From IMG/VR virus record IMGVR_UViG_3300006790_002367, positions 1-36,685 of that record: 36,685 nt of DNA; one strand, written 5' to 3'. Shown one piece after another: positions 23,622 to 29,458 of the stretch (positions are counted from its first letter, which is position 1; each line of letters starts with the position of its first letter). The stretch comes from a virus. The translations under genes were made by a program, and so were the position numbers. Below the pieces are notes generated by a model. It saw only the letters and a list, made by a program, of their open reading frames with translations, was not told the DNA's origin and did no database searches.

Positions 23622-24259
23622 AGTGCTATCTCCATGCCGTTTATGGCTTGATTTTCTTTACGCTTCACCCACTCGGCTTTAAAACCCTGCCAGTTGCGGA
23701 TAATCATTTCTTTCAATGCTTCTTCCAAAGACCAGTTAACTTTTTCACTTTCACGAACGATGCTATCAAGAACGGTTTCGGTTATTTCTGCTTTTTTGTT
23801 TTCACGGTGTGCTACAAAATCATTCCAAGTCTGCTCTGAAACATTTTCAGGTTTTTTTATTTTTAATTTTTTTATTCTTCCCTTCTTCCCTTCTTTATTG
23901 TTGTTAGTTGTTTGTTGTTTGTTTGTTGATTGATTGTTAGGTTGCTTGTCGATGTCCTGATATTCGGTGTACTTAGTTATTGATATTATTGAATATTTAT
24001 TGGTTGAAGTGATTGTTATTTCGTTTGTTGATTTTAAGTGTTTTAGGCTTGTGCGAACGGACTGTATCGAAATGCCTGTTGCCCTTGCTATAGAATCCAA
24101 TGAAACCGCCAGTTGCCCACGTTTTATGGTGCGTCCTTCGAACGTATTTTGCTCATAATTCGCATTTGTAAGCAGATACAAAAACACGGAAAAAGTGTTA
24201 GGCTTATGCCTCCATCCCCACGTGTTTATTGAGCGGTATAATTTTATAAATCCAGCCAT
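23618..24259 (-). CDS. Replication initiator (lambda O/DnaD-like)
   Basis: 213 residues. Residues 1-95 form a winged helix typical of phage replisome organisers (FIKLYRSINTWGWRHKPNTF, LDSIARATGISIQSVRTSLK). Then a low-complexity Asn/Gln/Thr/Lys linker and a C-terminal domain (SEQTWNDFVAHRENKKAEIT, then EALKEMIIRNWQGFKAEWV) shared with O-like and DnaD-like initiators. It should bind the origin and load the helicase encoded just downstream. The linker is coded by a highly biased AT-rich, repeat-containing stretch that may be the origin. Confidence 0.78.
   Translation of the reverse strand: MAGFIKLYRSINTWGWRHKPNTFSVFLYLLTNANYEQNTFEGRTIKRGQLAVSLDSIARATGISIQSVRTSLKHLKSTNEITITSTNKYSIISITKYTEYQDIDKQPNNQSTNKQQTTNNNKEGKKGRIKKLKIKKPENVSEQTWNDFVAHRENKKAEITETVLDSIVRESEKVNWSLEEALKEMIIRNWQGFKAEWVKRKENQAINGMEIAL
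23855..24035. other. Candidate replication origin within initiator gene
   Basis: Very AT-rich stretch with strong strand asymmetry. It contains repeated TTTGTTG/GTTTGTT words between about 23905 and 23945, a pyrimidine run around 23870-23900, and nearly GC-free sequence at 23975-24030. It lies inside the initiator gene, as the lambda origin lies inside O. Iteron boundaries cannot be fixed by eye. Confidence 0.35.
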
Positions 24260-24423
24260 TCTTCCTCCCGATCAAACTCATTTAAAACATGCTCGGCTTC
24301 GCTCTTTTCAAACAAGCCGGATTCAACACTAAGAGCGACACGCGCCCTAAATTCTTCCCTGCATGGCGTTGCAAGGCACATATTCATTACAATCTCTTTC
24401 ACAACTACGCTGATATGCCTCAT
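24244..24423 (-). CDS. 59-residue hypothetical protein
   Basis: Open frame from ATG 24423, overlapping the preceding gene's stop (ATGA) and running 16 bases into the initiator gene. It has a short Val/Ile-rich start (SVVVKEIVMNMCLATPC) and an acidic helical end (EHVLNEFDREEEWLDL). Its 3' end contains the GGAGGAAG ribosome site of the initiator. Function unknown; coupling makes it likely to be translated. Confidence 0.55.
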   Translation of the reverse strand: MRHISVVVKEIVMNMCLATPCREEFRARVALSVESGLFEKSEAEHVLNEFDREEEWLDL

Positions 24424-24641
24424 ACCGCCCTCATTTCCGCTTCGGACATGCCGAAAACCTTGTTTAAATCATCCAGTTTCCCAAAGCGCACGTTTAACGC
24501 CTTTATAAGCCCCCTGCGGAGTTGTTTGCTCTTCTCGGTACGGGCGTTGCGGAGGTTGTAAATCGTTGTGCCATGCTCCGTGCAGAAGTCGTTCATGAAG
24601 TGCTGGACTATTAGGGGGAGGTTGGTGAAATGCTCATTCAT
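24420..24641 (-). CDS. Small helical hypothetical protein
   Basis: 73 residues, all-helical with a basic centre (RNARTEKSKQLRRGLIKALN) followed by FGKLDDLNKVFGMSEAEM, which looks like a helix-turn-helix. A weak resemblance to the DnaA C-terminal DNA-binding pattern is possible but not firm. It begins by one-base overlap with the upstream gene and ends coupled to the next. Situated in the replication block, so a DNA-binding role is plausible. Confidence 0.55.
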   Translation of the reverse strand: MNEHFTNLPLIVQHFMNDFCTEHGTTIYNLRNARTEKSKQLRRGLIKALNVRFGKLDDLNKVFGMSEAEMRAV

Positions 24642-25060
24642 TATTTCCCAGCCCTGTTTATTACCGTTCTAATTTCTGATTTATTGCGCTTACTACTGGA
24701 AATTCTATAATGATAGCTTTGAACTGGCTTTTTGAAATGCTCGATATAATCGGAATTGTCCGGCTCGCGTAATTTACTTTCATGCACGATTACATGCTTA
24801 CATTTCATCGTTGAAACCCACACATAACCGTCTTCTAAGAAAGCGGAACCCTCGGGTTTTAGATCACCAATCCAACACGGCTCATCGTTGTACATTCTAG
24901 GACGGGGCATCTCATACCGTGGCCCAGCCTCTTGGACATGCTTAAAAAAATGCTTGTACCATTTATGCGCGGATTGCTCTGGTGAAATCTGATGCGATAG
25001 GGCATTTGAATAATCAAATTCAGGCGATAAGGCTATGTCACCTCGAAACATTGTAAACAT
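24641..25060 (-). CDS. Hypothetical protein of early operon
   Basis: 139 residues with an excellent ribosome site (GGAGGAAAAG). His/Tyr/Trp-rich, with WIGDLKPEGSAFLEDGYVWV in the middle and a basic tail (SSSKRNKSEIRTVINR). No domain recognised. About 55 AT-rich bases separate it from the preceding gene. Confidence 0.65.
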   Translation of the reverse strand: MFTMFRGDIALSPEFDYSNALSHQISPEQSAHKWYKHFFKHVQEAGPRYEMPRPRMYNDEPCWIGDLKPEGSAFLEDGYVWVSTMKCKHVIVHESKLREPDNSDYIEHFKKPVQSYHYRISSSKRNKSEIRTVINRAGK

Positions 25061-25114
25061 ATTAACTTTTCCTCCATAATGTATGATTAAACCGTATGTT
25101 TTCAGGGGTGTAGT

Positions 25115-25354
25115 CTACCATGTGTCCCCTGTGAATTGGCCTTTAGCGTTGCGTTTCTTAAGGGCTTGGGGGGCTGTTTTAGCAACATGTCTGCGAAACT
25201 CTAAAAACTTCATTGCTTGCATATTTGTATTTTGCATATAGTTATGGAACTCTTGCGCCCACTCCCGTCTAAGCTCAACACACTCTTTGGCGTACTCGTT
25301 CTTAACTTGAACAATAAGGTCGTATTTTTTTCTGCTTACAAATGGCCATTTCAT
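25115..25354 (-). CDS. Small basic coiled-coil protein
   Basis: 79 residues, helical and basic (YDLIVQVKNEYAKECVELRR) with a C-terminal Lys/Arg-rich tail (LKKRNAKGQFTGDTW). It overlaps the VRR-NUC gene stop by 4 bases, suggesting coupling to the nuclease. Function unknown. Confidence 0.6.
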   Translation of the reverse strand: MKWPFVSRKKYDLIVQVKNEYAKECVELRREWAQEFHNYMQNTNMQAMKFLEFRRHVAKTAPQALKKRNAKGQFTGDTW

Positions 25355-25722
25355 GCTAATTTCTCCTTCATGATTGCTTCGATCTGGTCTACCCCGTCCC
25401 GCTTGTCGTGAGCCGTTAGAATTAGAACTTCGTAATTCAGCTCTTTAAGCTGGGCGTGGTATTCTTTTTGATTGACGTTCAAGCTGCCCTTCCCTGCTTT
25501 CAACTCAATGAATAGAGGGGGCGCGATAATGGAATTGAAAAATATAATGAGATCAGGTACGCCAGCGCGAACGCCCATAGCCTTTAACTTCGCTGCTTCG
25601 GACTTACCCCGCTTGCCCCCATTGGGAACGTGGAAGAAGGTAAACCTCTTGCGAGTGTGCGCCTCTAAACCCTTTAGGTAGTGCGCTATGGCAATTTGAA
25701 TTTCTTGTTCTAGAAATCGCAT
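25351..25722 (-). CDS. VRR-NUC nuclease
   Basis: 123 residues from the ATG at 25722 (GGGGAAC upstream). Family motifs of the PD-(D/E)XK VRR-NUC type: EQEIQ at the start, FFHVPNGGKRGK about 29-40, GVPDLII (catalytic Asp about 57), FIELKAGKG (Glu/Lys about 73-75) and NQKEYH (Gln about 85). In phages these cleave branched or flapped DNA during replication and recombination. The frame is open for 53 further codons to a GTG at 25881 that lies in a hairpin; family members usually start near this ATG, so I prefer the shorter form. Confidence 0.82.
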   Translation of the reverse strand: MRFLEQEIQIAIAHYLKGLEAHTRKRFTFFHVPNGGKRGKSEAAKLKAMGVRAGVPDLIIFFNSIIAPPLFIELKAGKGSLNVNQKEYHAQLKELNYEVLILTAHDKRDGVDQIEAIMKEKLA

Positions 25723-25902
25723 AGTGTTCCCCAACACGTAAATGGTGGGAGAAGCCCGTTGCTTAAACGCTACCTCTCCCTGAGTTGATTTGAGTAATGA
25801 ACCTCGGTGCTTCACGCTGGATTGTCTCGAATGGATATCCGGTTTCGTCGCAAGGTAAATGCCGCTTTTTTGTTTAGACACCGTAGGCGGTAACGGTGTT
25901 TA

Positions 25903-26184
25903 TTAGGGCTGGCAGGGCTTGACACCTGCTTTACTGGGAGACGCTTTCAACTCCCTAATGCCTTTTTGTTTTGCTATGCCGCCAGTTTCGGCTAACTGGT
26001 CACGTTTGTTCTGCGTGTCCTTCCACGCCGCAGCCCCATAATCTTTTCGAAGAACTCTCGGAGTGTTTGAGAGTGAGAGCGCTTCGAGAAAACTATTGAC
26101 GCTGTGGATAACTTGTGCTTTAACCCCTTTTATTACTGGTAAATTTATGAAAACCGCATTGGCGTGCGGCCTTGGTAAATTCAC
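25903..26184 (-). CDS. Hypothetical protein after cro-like gene
   Basis: 93 residues from a GTG that overlaps the cro-like stop (TAGTG). The ribosome site is poor, in keeping with coupling. Sequence is basic, with VKAQVIHSVNSFLEAL and a Lys-rich C-terminal half (NKRDQLAETGGIAKQK). No family recognised. In lambdoid maps the second early-operon gene is often a cII-like regulator, but no clear helix-turn-helix is visible here. Confidence 0.45.
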   Translation of the reverse strand: MNLPRPHANAVFINLPVIKGVKAQVIHSVNSFLEALSLSNTPRVLRKDYGAAAWKDTQNKRDQLAETGGIAKQKGIRELKASPSKAGVKPCQP

Positions 26185-26378
26185 TAGGCAGACGTTGGCG
26201 CGTCTGGTTGTAGTTCCTCATATGGAAGCGGCGTTCTGGTTTTTTTTGCCTCTTTCAAAAGTTTGGAATGATGTTTTGGGGGTACATAACCCCGTGTTTT
26301 CATTTTCTCAATATTGACCCTGGTAAGCCCTATGCGCTCACCGAGAAAAAATATCTTTGTCCAAAAATCATCACTCAT
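26184..26378 (-). CDS. Cro-like DNA-binding protein, leaderless
   Basis: 64 residues from the ATG at 26378. The sequence FLGERIGLTRVNIEKMKTRG followed by VPPKHHSKLLKEA fits a Cro/YdaS-type helix-turn-helix with the PP.HH capping pattern. A longer frame to 26408 passes through the promoter itself, so it is rejected. The promoter -10 ends at 26385, putting transcription start on the A of this ATG; no ribosome site exists. Expected role: early switch protein competing with the repressor at shared operators. Confidence 0.72.
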   Translation of the reverse strand: MSDDFWTKIFFLGERIGLTRVNIEKMKTRGYVPPKHHSKLLKEAKKTRTPLPYEELQPDAPTSA

Positions 26379-26384
26379 AAAAGC

Positions 26385-26413
26385 AGTATTGGACAATCTG
26401 TCTAACATGTCAA
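26385..26413 (-). promoter_or_regulatory. Leftward early promoter with internal operator
   Basis: Minus strand TTGACA (26413-26408, 6/6 consensus), 17-base spacer, AATACT (26390-26385, 4/6). The spacer holds operator GACAATCTGTC. It differs from the rightward promoter at 28178 at only a few positions, so the two are evident duplicates under one regulator. Confidence 0.78.
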
Positions 26414-26417
26414 TAAA
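26389..26417 (+). promoter_or_regulatory. Candidate repressor promoter
   Basis: TTGGAC (26389-26394), 17-base spacer, AATAAA (26412-26417) reading toward the repressor. It occupies nearly the same DNA as the leftward promoter, so polymerases firing in the two directions would exclude each other. Confidence 0.45.
26392..26402. promoter_or_regulatory. Operator O1 (GACA-N3-TGTC)
   Basis: GACAATCTGTC, one mismatch from a perfect palindrome in the centre, flanked by G and T. Lies between -10 and -35 of the leftward promoter, overlapping the repressor promoter. Confidence 0.72.
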
Positions 26418-26423
26418 TAATTC

Positions 26424-26434
26424 GACAATTTGTC
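26424..26434. promoter_or_regulatory. Operator O2 (GACA-N3-TGTC)
   Basis: GACAATTTGTC, a perfect palindrome around the central T, 32 bases from O1 (three helical turns). It would cover the expected start of the repressor transcript, suggesting autoregulation. Confidence 0.72.
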
Positions 26435-26471
26435 AAATGACATGGAGGACTGAATCAGGAATGAATACATT

Positions 26472-26834
26472 ATGGAAGAAATCTGGGACAGAACGAAGCA
26501 GGCGCGCGAAGGCTTAGGTATTGACGCAAAGGAAATGCCAGCCAAATTTAAGGCTCTAGGCATAGAAATGACCACTGATGCTTATTACAAATATGAATCA
26601 CGCAGCCCCCTAAAACAGCACCTTATAACCCCGTTTTGTAAAATAACTGGCGTAAATGAGAAATGGCTTCTCTCTGGTGAGGGTGATATGAATGCGAATT
26701 CAACACAAATATTATCAAAAGAGCAGCGACTTGTAGAACTGCTCAAACAATCAGCAGGCCTTATGCCAGAAGAAGATCCGCATAAGGCTTTTTTAAATGC
26801 TATAATTCAACAAAAAGAGAAAGAAAAAAAATGA
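26472..26834 (+). CDS. Phage repressor, XRE type without protease domain
   Basis: 120 residues. An N-terminal XRE-type helix-turn-helix (RTKQAREGLGIDAKEMPAKF, then TTDAYYKYESRS) is followed by ITGVNEKWLLSGEGD, the classic end of cI-type DNA-binding domains. Residues 75-120 are a short helical part that may oligomerise. There is no LexA/S24 autoprotease, so RecA-stimulated cleavage is not expected. Divergent from the cro-like gene and facing O1 and O2. Coupled by ATGA to a lipoprotein gene, so these are lysogen-expressed together. Confidence 0.83.
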   Translation: MEEIWDRTKQAREGLGIDAKEMPAKFKALGIEMTTDAYYKYESRSPLKQHLITPFCKITGVNEKWLLSGEGDMNANSTQILSKEQRLVELLKQSAGLMPEEDPHKAFLNAIIQQKEKEKK

Positions 26835-27142
26835 GATATATTTTAATAGCCGGGCTTTTGCTTTCAGGCTGCGCTACTCAAAACTATACCGCGTCATGTA
26901 ACATGCTTGCTACCGATATGGGTAAAGATCAGACTTGGTTGGAGAGTTGTTATAAAAATGAAAATGTTTGGAAAAGCGGGATATATGAGCGCGCCGAAAC
27001 AGCTACTCCCAAAGACCTATGCGCAGGAATATCTATAAACTATGAAAAGGAAATGGGGCAGAAATTCAAAGAAATAGCAGACGCCCGCGGGATTGAATGT
27101 ACCGATGATAGTTTAAATAAGTCATTTGTGGTCAGAGATTAA
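26831..27142 (+). CDS. Lipoprotein 1, cotranscribed with repressor
   Basis: 103 residues. Signal peptide MRYILIAGLLLSGCATQ with lipobox LLSGC; +2 Ala after the Cys predicts outer-membrane sorting. Mature part about 90 residues with four further Cys (SCNMLA, ESCYK, DLCAG, IECTD), which could form two disulfides in the periplasm. ATG overlaps the repressor stop, so it is made in the lysogen. Lysogenic-conversion or superinfection-exclusion lipoproteins are known in such positions (for example Ltp of TP-J34, Llp of T5); no sequence match to these is claimed. Confidence 0.75.
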   Translation: MRYILIAGLLLSGCATQNYTASCNMLATDMGKDQTWLESCYKNENVWKSGIYERAETATPKDLCAGISINYEKEMGQKFKEIADARGIECTDDSLNKSFVVRD

Positions 27143-27143
27143 A

Positions 27144-27488
27144 ATGAAAAAGCTTACTTTTATTATCGTGGTTATACTTTCAGGCTGCGCGCATCAAACG
27201 CCAATCAAACCCGCTGCACAAAATCAATATGAGAGTGATTTGCAACTATGCGAAAGCATGGCAGGACATGTAAAGGCCGCTACAGTTAATTCTGCTGCTG
27301 GCCAATCAGATACTATGAGCTTCGGCCTTGGTATTGCTGGCGGCGCAGTTGGGGGCGTTATAGGCAGTTTAATGGATACCCACATGACCGCCAGCAAAGA
27401 CCCCAACTACCACAAATCGAAAGACGACCTGATAGCGGAATGTATGGCTAATCAGGGTTATTCAGAATCCGCTCCGCTTCCTCTATAG
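27144..27488 (+). CDS. Lipoprotein 2 with glycine zipper
   Basis: 114 residues from the ATG at 27144, two bases after the previous stop. Signal peptide MKKLTFIIVVILSGCAH, lipobox ILSGC. A Gly-zipper-like hydrophobic segment GLGIAGGAVGGVIGSLMD lies near residues 67-84, and two Cys (QLCES, AECMANQGY) flank it. The pattern is like outer-membrane Gly-zipper lipoproteins that insert into or span membranes. It forms a pair with lipoprotein 1 and the repressor. Confidence 0.75.
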   Translation: MKKLTFIIVVILSGCAHQTPIKPAAQNQYESDLQLCESMAGHVKAATVNSAAGQSDTMSFGLGIAGGAVGGVIGSLMDTHMTASKDPNYHKSKDDLIAECMANQGYSESAPLPL

Positions 27489-27558
27489 TCTCGTTTATTT
27501 TCCTTTGCAGGCTGTATAGTATCTGCATTGCCGCGGTAACTGCTTCGTCTTTTCCCAT
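27448..27558 (-). CDS. 36-residue minus-strand protein
   Basis: A short open frame with good ribosome site AAGGGG five bases before the ATG at 27558. It is an amphipathic helix (MQILYSLQRKINETIEEAE). It overlaps the 3' end of lipoprotein 2 by 41 bases on the opposite strand, so it is convergent. It may be the last gene of the small minus-strand cluster beginning at 28112. Confidence 0.4.
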   Translation of the reverse strand: MGKDEAVTAAMQILYSLQRKINETIEEAERILNNPD

Positions 27559-27571
27559 GTATTCCCCTTTT

Positions 27572-27766
27572 CTAATAATGTTTTTTACAACCATAATATG
27601 TTTTATTTAATAAATTCATAACCCGAACCAATGCGAACGGATCGGGAACATAACCCATGATTTTATGTGCTGTCAATATATTTTGGGATTGTGGCGGGGG
27701 TGTGTAATTTGTGGGGTTATTCGTGGGTACCAGGGTATCTTTTGCCGTAGCTGGCCTCTTTATCAT
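27572..27766 (-). CDS. Hypothetical protein, weakly supported
   Basis: 64 residues with an N-terminal Thr/Pro-rich segment (NNPTNYTPPPQSQN) and a basic C-terminus. The start overlaps the previous gene by 50 bases and the ribosome site is poor (AAGGG next to ATG). It may be real as the middle gene of a three-gene cluster, or it may be chance; the region otherwise holds no gene. Confidence 0.3.
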   Translation of the reverse strand: MIKRPATAKDTLVPTNNPTNYTPPPQSQNILTAHKIMGYVPDPFALVRVMNLLNKTYYGCKKHY

Positions 27767-28112
27767 CCCTTGTAATGCGTGAGAATTGATCTATTGCATC
27801 CATAAGCATTTGAAGCTGTTCCTTGTCGATACGGCCTTGGTTATAGATTTGCTCGACATTACGCTTAGGCACTGTTGTGTTCTCCCCATGTATCAATGGT
27901 ATATCGTACCACTCCATCCATGAGCCCTCTACGGCCTTAATACGTATGCTTATTTGTGCGTGGGAATCAGCTTTATGCGGGCGGATAATTCTTACATCAT
28001 CCAAAACTTCATTAATGGTGCCAGTGATTGTCATTTTTACAATCGGCGGCTGCTTTTGCTTCTCTCTCATAAGGAGATTTTTAAAGCGATTCTTTAGTAT
28101 TTGCAATCCCAT
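27717..28112 (-). CDS. Hypothetical protein opposing both early operons
   Basis: 131 residues from the ATG at 28112; a longer reading to 28202 starts with TTG inside an operator and is rejected. Basic N-terminus (LKNRFKNLLMREKQKQPP), a beta-type middle (IVKMTITGTINEVLDDVRII), and a helical end (RIDKEQLQMLMDAIDQFSRI). The stretch VKMTITGTI..DDVRII resembles a small OB- or beta-barrel pattern but I cannot assign it. Transcribed divergently from the rightward operon, 44 bases from its operator. Confidence 0.6.
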   Translation of the reverse strand: MGLQILKNRFKNLLMREKQKQPPIVKMTITGTINEVLDDVRIIRPHKADSHAQISIRIKAVEGSWMEWYDIPLIHGENTTVPKRNVEQIYNQGRIDKEQLQMLMDAIDQFSRITRDDKEASYGKRYPGTHE

Positions 28113-28155
28113 ACCCCACCCTACCCCTTGTGTTTCCTGATGTGAAGAAAAAATA

Positions 28156-28166
28156 GACAAAATGTC
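28156..28166. promoter_or_regulatory. Operator O3 (GACA-N3-TGTC)
   Basis: GACAAAATGTC, within the 15-base inverted repeat 28154-28168 (TAGACAA...TGTCTA). It lies 33 bases upstream of O4, the same spacing class as between O1 and O2. Confidence 0.68.
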
Positions 28167-28177
28167 TAATTTAGTTG

Positions 28178-28206
28178 TTGACTTGGTGGACAATTTGTCC
28201 AATACT
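28178..28206 (+). promoter_or_regulatory. Rightward early promoter with internal operator
   Basis: TTGACT (28178-28183, 5/6), 17-base spacer containing operator O4, AATACT (28201-28206). Same architecture and same -10 as the leftward promoter. Start would fall near 28213, giving a roughly 20-base leader with AAAGGGAAC before the first ATG at 28232. Confidence 0.78.
28189..28199. promoter_or_regulatory. Operator O4 (GACA-N3-TGTC)
   Basis: GACAATTTGTC, identical to O2, inside the 15-base perfect palindrome TGGACAATTTGTCCA (28187-28201), located between -35 and -10 of the rightward promoter. Confidence 0.75.
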
Positions 28207-28231
28207 CAATTCAACAAAAGGGAACAAACAA

Positions 28232-28456
28232 ATGACGACCATCCAGACAGTAGAAGCAGCACTAAACGAGTTCAGCACGAACTACCTAGAAGAGCGCTTT
28301 GACCTAATCAAAACAGACATGGAAAGCGGCGAGGATATGCAGATAGACCTTGAAGAGCTTCTTGGTGAGATCGAATACCTGAAAGATCAGGAAGCCGCCG
28401 ACAATTACACATACCAATCACATGAAAGCATCTTCGGATGCCCTGCGAGGATTTAA
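28232..28456 (+). CDS. First rightward early gene, acidic protein
   Basis: 74 residues from the ATG at 28232 (AAAGGGAAC upstream); a longer frame to 28175 would start in the promoter. Acidic and helical (IDLEELLGEIEYLKDQEAAD). As the first gene of the lytic rightward operon it is where anti-host or anti-defence proteins often lie. No family recognised. Confidence 0.65.
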   Translation: MTTIQTVEAALNEFSTNYLEERFDLIKTDMESGEDMQIDLEELLGEIEYLKDQEAADNYTYQSHESIFGCPARI

Positions 28457-28563
28457 TGACCCCTCAATCATACAACATATTCCCCCTCTTGAAACTAAGA
28501 GGCAACCAACCACCACCAGCAGCCAATCAGAACGGCTACACACAAATGGAGACAAGAGCATGA
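28456..28563 (+). CDS. 35-residue protein between coupled genes
   Basis: The ATG shares a base with the preceding stop (TAATG) and the TGA overlaps the next ATG (ATGA). The exact fit at both ends supports translation. It has a short hydrophobic start (YNIFPLLKLRG) and a Pro/Gln/Asn-rich second half. Function unknown. Confidence 0.5.
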   Translation: MTPQSYNIFPLLKLRGNQPPPAANQNGYTQMETRA

Positions 28564-28751
28564 AATTATACGACACAACAGAACAGGAAGTACACGAAGG
28601 AACGCCCTCTTCCTTAGAGCGCAGAATTGTACGGGACAAGCTGGATAAAATCCAAGCCGCCGCCGCAATCGTTCAATCCTTTGGATATGACGTATCAGAC
28701 ATTCAGGAAACTGTAAGAGACATTAACGAAGCAATGATGGAGGCAGCATGA
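28560..28751 (+). CDS. Small helical early protein
   Basis: 63 residues from the ATG at 28560, with GGAGACAAG upstream and ATGA coupling to the previous gene. Acidic and helical (LERRIVRDKLDKIQAAAAIV), ending in a second acidic helix. No known domain. Confidence 0.6.
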   Translation: MKLYDTTEQEVHEGTPSSLERRIVRDKLDKIQAAAAIVQSFGYDVSDIQETVRDINEAMMEAA

Positions 28752-28966
28752 CACGCTTAGGAACAATACCCATTTACTTCCCTACCGAAGACAAGCGCAT
28801 TCAGGAGTATCTAAACAAGAATATAGCGCATCACCAGTTGCACGTTAAGCCTGAAAGCAATGGAAACATTCGCGCATGGGTTAAAGACACACTGACCGCA
28901 ATCCTGTTCGTAGGGGTTATATACGCCCTGTTCGTTCTATCTGCTGCTTTTGAGGTGACGCTATGA
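28748..28966 (+). CDS. C-terminally anchored membrane protein
   Basis: 72 residues, with a soluble N-terminus (YFPTEDKRIQEYLNKNIA) and one C-terminal membrane helix (TAILFVGVIYALFVLSAAF). Coupled at both ends by ATGA. Tail-anchored small membrane proteins of this kind in early operons may alter host envelope or defence; function unknown. Confidence 0.6.
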   Translation: MTRLGTIPIYFPTEDKRIQEYLNKNIAHHQLHVKPESNGNIRAWVKDTLTAILFVGVIYALFVLSAAFEVTL

Positions 28967-29091
28967 TCGGGATTATTTTAGCATGTGCTTGGTTATTGTG
29001 GGCTGGTTATTTGCTCTTTTACAAGAAAGATGACGGGATTTGCTTTTATGCGTCTGTGATTATAGCAAACGTATGGGCGGCACAATCATGA
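28963..29091 (+). CDS. 42-residue two-helix membrane protein
   Basis: Open frame with ATGA overlap at both ends. Two hydrophobic stretches, IGIILACAWLLWAGYLLFY and ICFYASVIIANVWAAQ, separated by KKDDG, make a hairpin in the membrane. It follows another membrane protein in the same coupled run. Confidence 0.58.
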   Translation: MIGIILACAWLLWAGYLLFYKKDDGICFYASVIIANVWAAQS

Positions 29092-29243
29092 TCCCCTTCG
29101 AAACTTTGTACACCCAGAGCGAAGTAGCAAACGACAACAACGCCATTCACGCAATGGCAGGAATTACCGTTCGCGGTAAAGAGGCGGGGTTTGTTCCCCT
29201 GACGACCCGCCTCGCACTTATTTGGAGGTGGATATGGAGCTAA
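29088..29243 (+). CDS. Small hypothetical protein
   Basis: 51 residues from the ATG at 29088, coupled to the previous gene. A stretch AIHAMAGITVRGKEAGFVPL is followed by a Trp-rich tail (LIWRWIWS). No family recognised; the last codons overlap the next gene. Confidence 0.5.
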   Translation: MIPFETLYTQSEVANDNNAIHAMAGITVRGKEAGFVPLTTRLALIWRWIWS

Positions 29244-29458
29244 TACCCCGAAGACATATCCGCGCCCTACCCTATGAAGTCCTGAAAGAGCTTGAAAGCC
29301 GCATTAAAGGCAAATTCGAGCAACGCCCAGAGAATTACATATGGGCAAAATCTAACCACTGGGTGCGCCTGAACAGATTGAAAGGCCGCATTAGCGTGGA
29401 ACTTAACCGAAGACACTTTAACCCATGGAGGCAAGAATATGAACAACAAAACCATTGA
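29234..29458 (+). CDS. Small basic protein
   Basis: 74 residues from the ATG at 29234, which has GGAGGTGG upstream; a TTG at 29222 is less likely. Very basic (RRHIRALPYEVLKELESRIK), probably nucleic-acid binding. It overlaps the Rad52-type gene by 20 bases and so is linked to the recombination block. Confidence 0.6.
   Translation: MELIPRRHIRALPYEVLKELESRIKGKFEQRPENYIWAKSNHWVRLNRLKGRISVELNRRHFNPWRQEYEQQNH

Noticed and set aside
26379-26408. Longer start of the cro-like gene at 26408
   Set aside because: The ten extra codons overlap the spacer and -10 of its own promoter and cannot be transcribed from it.
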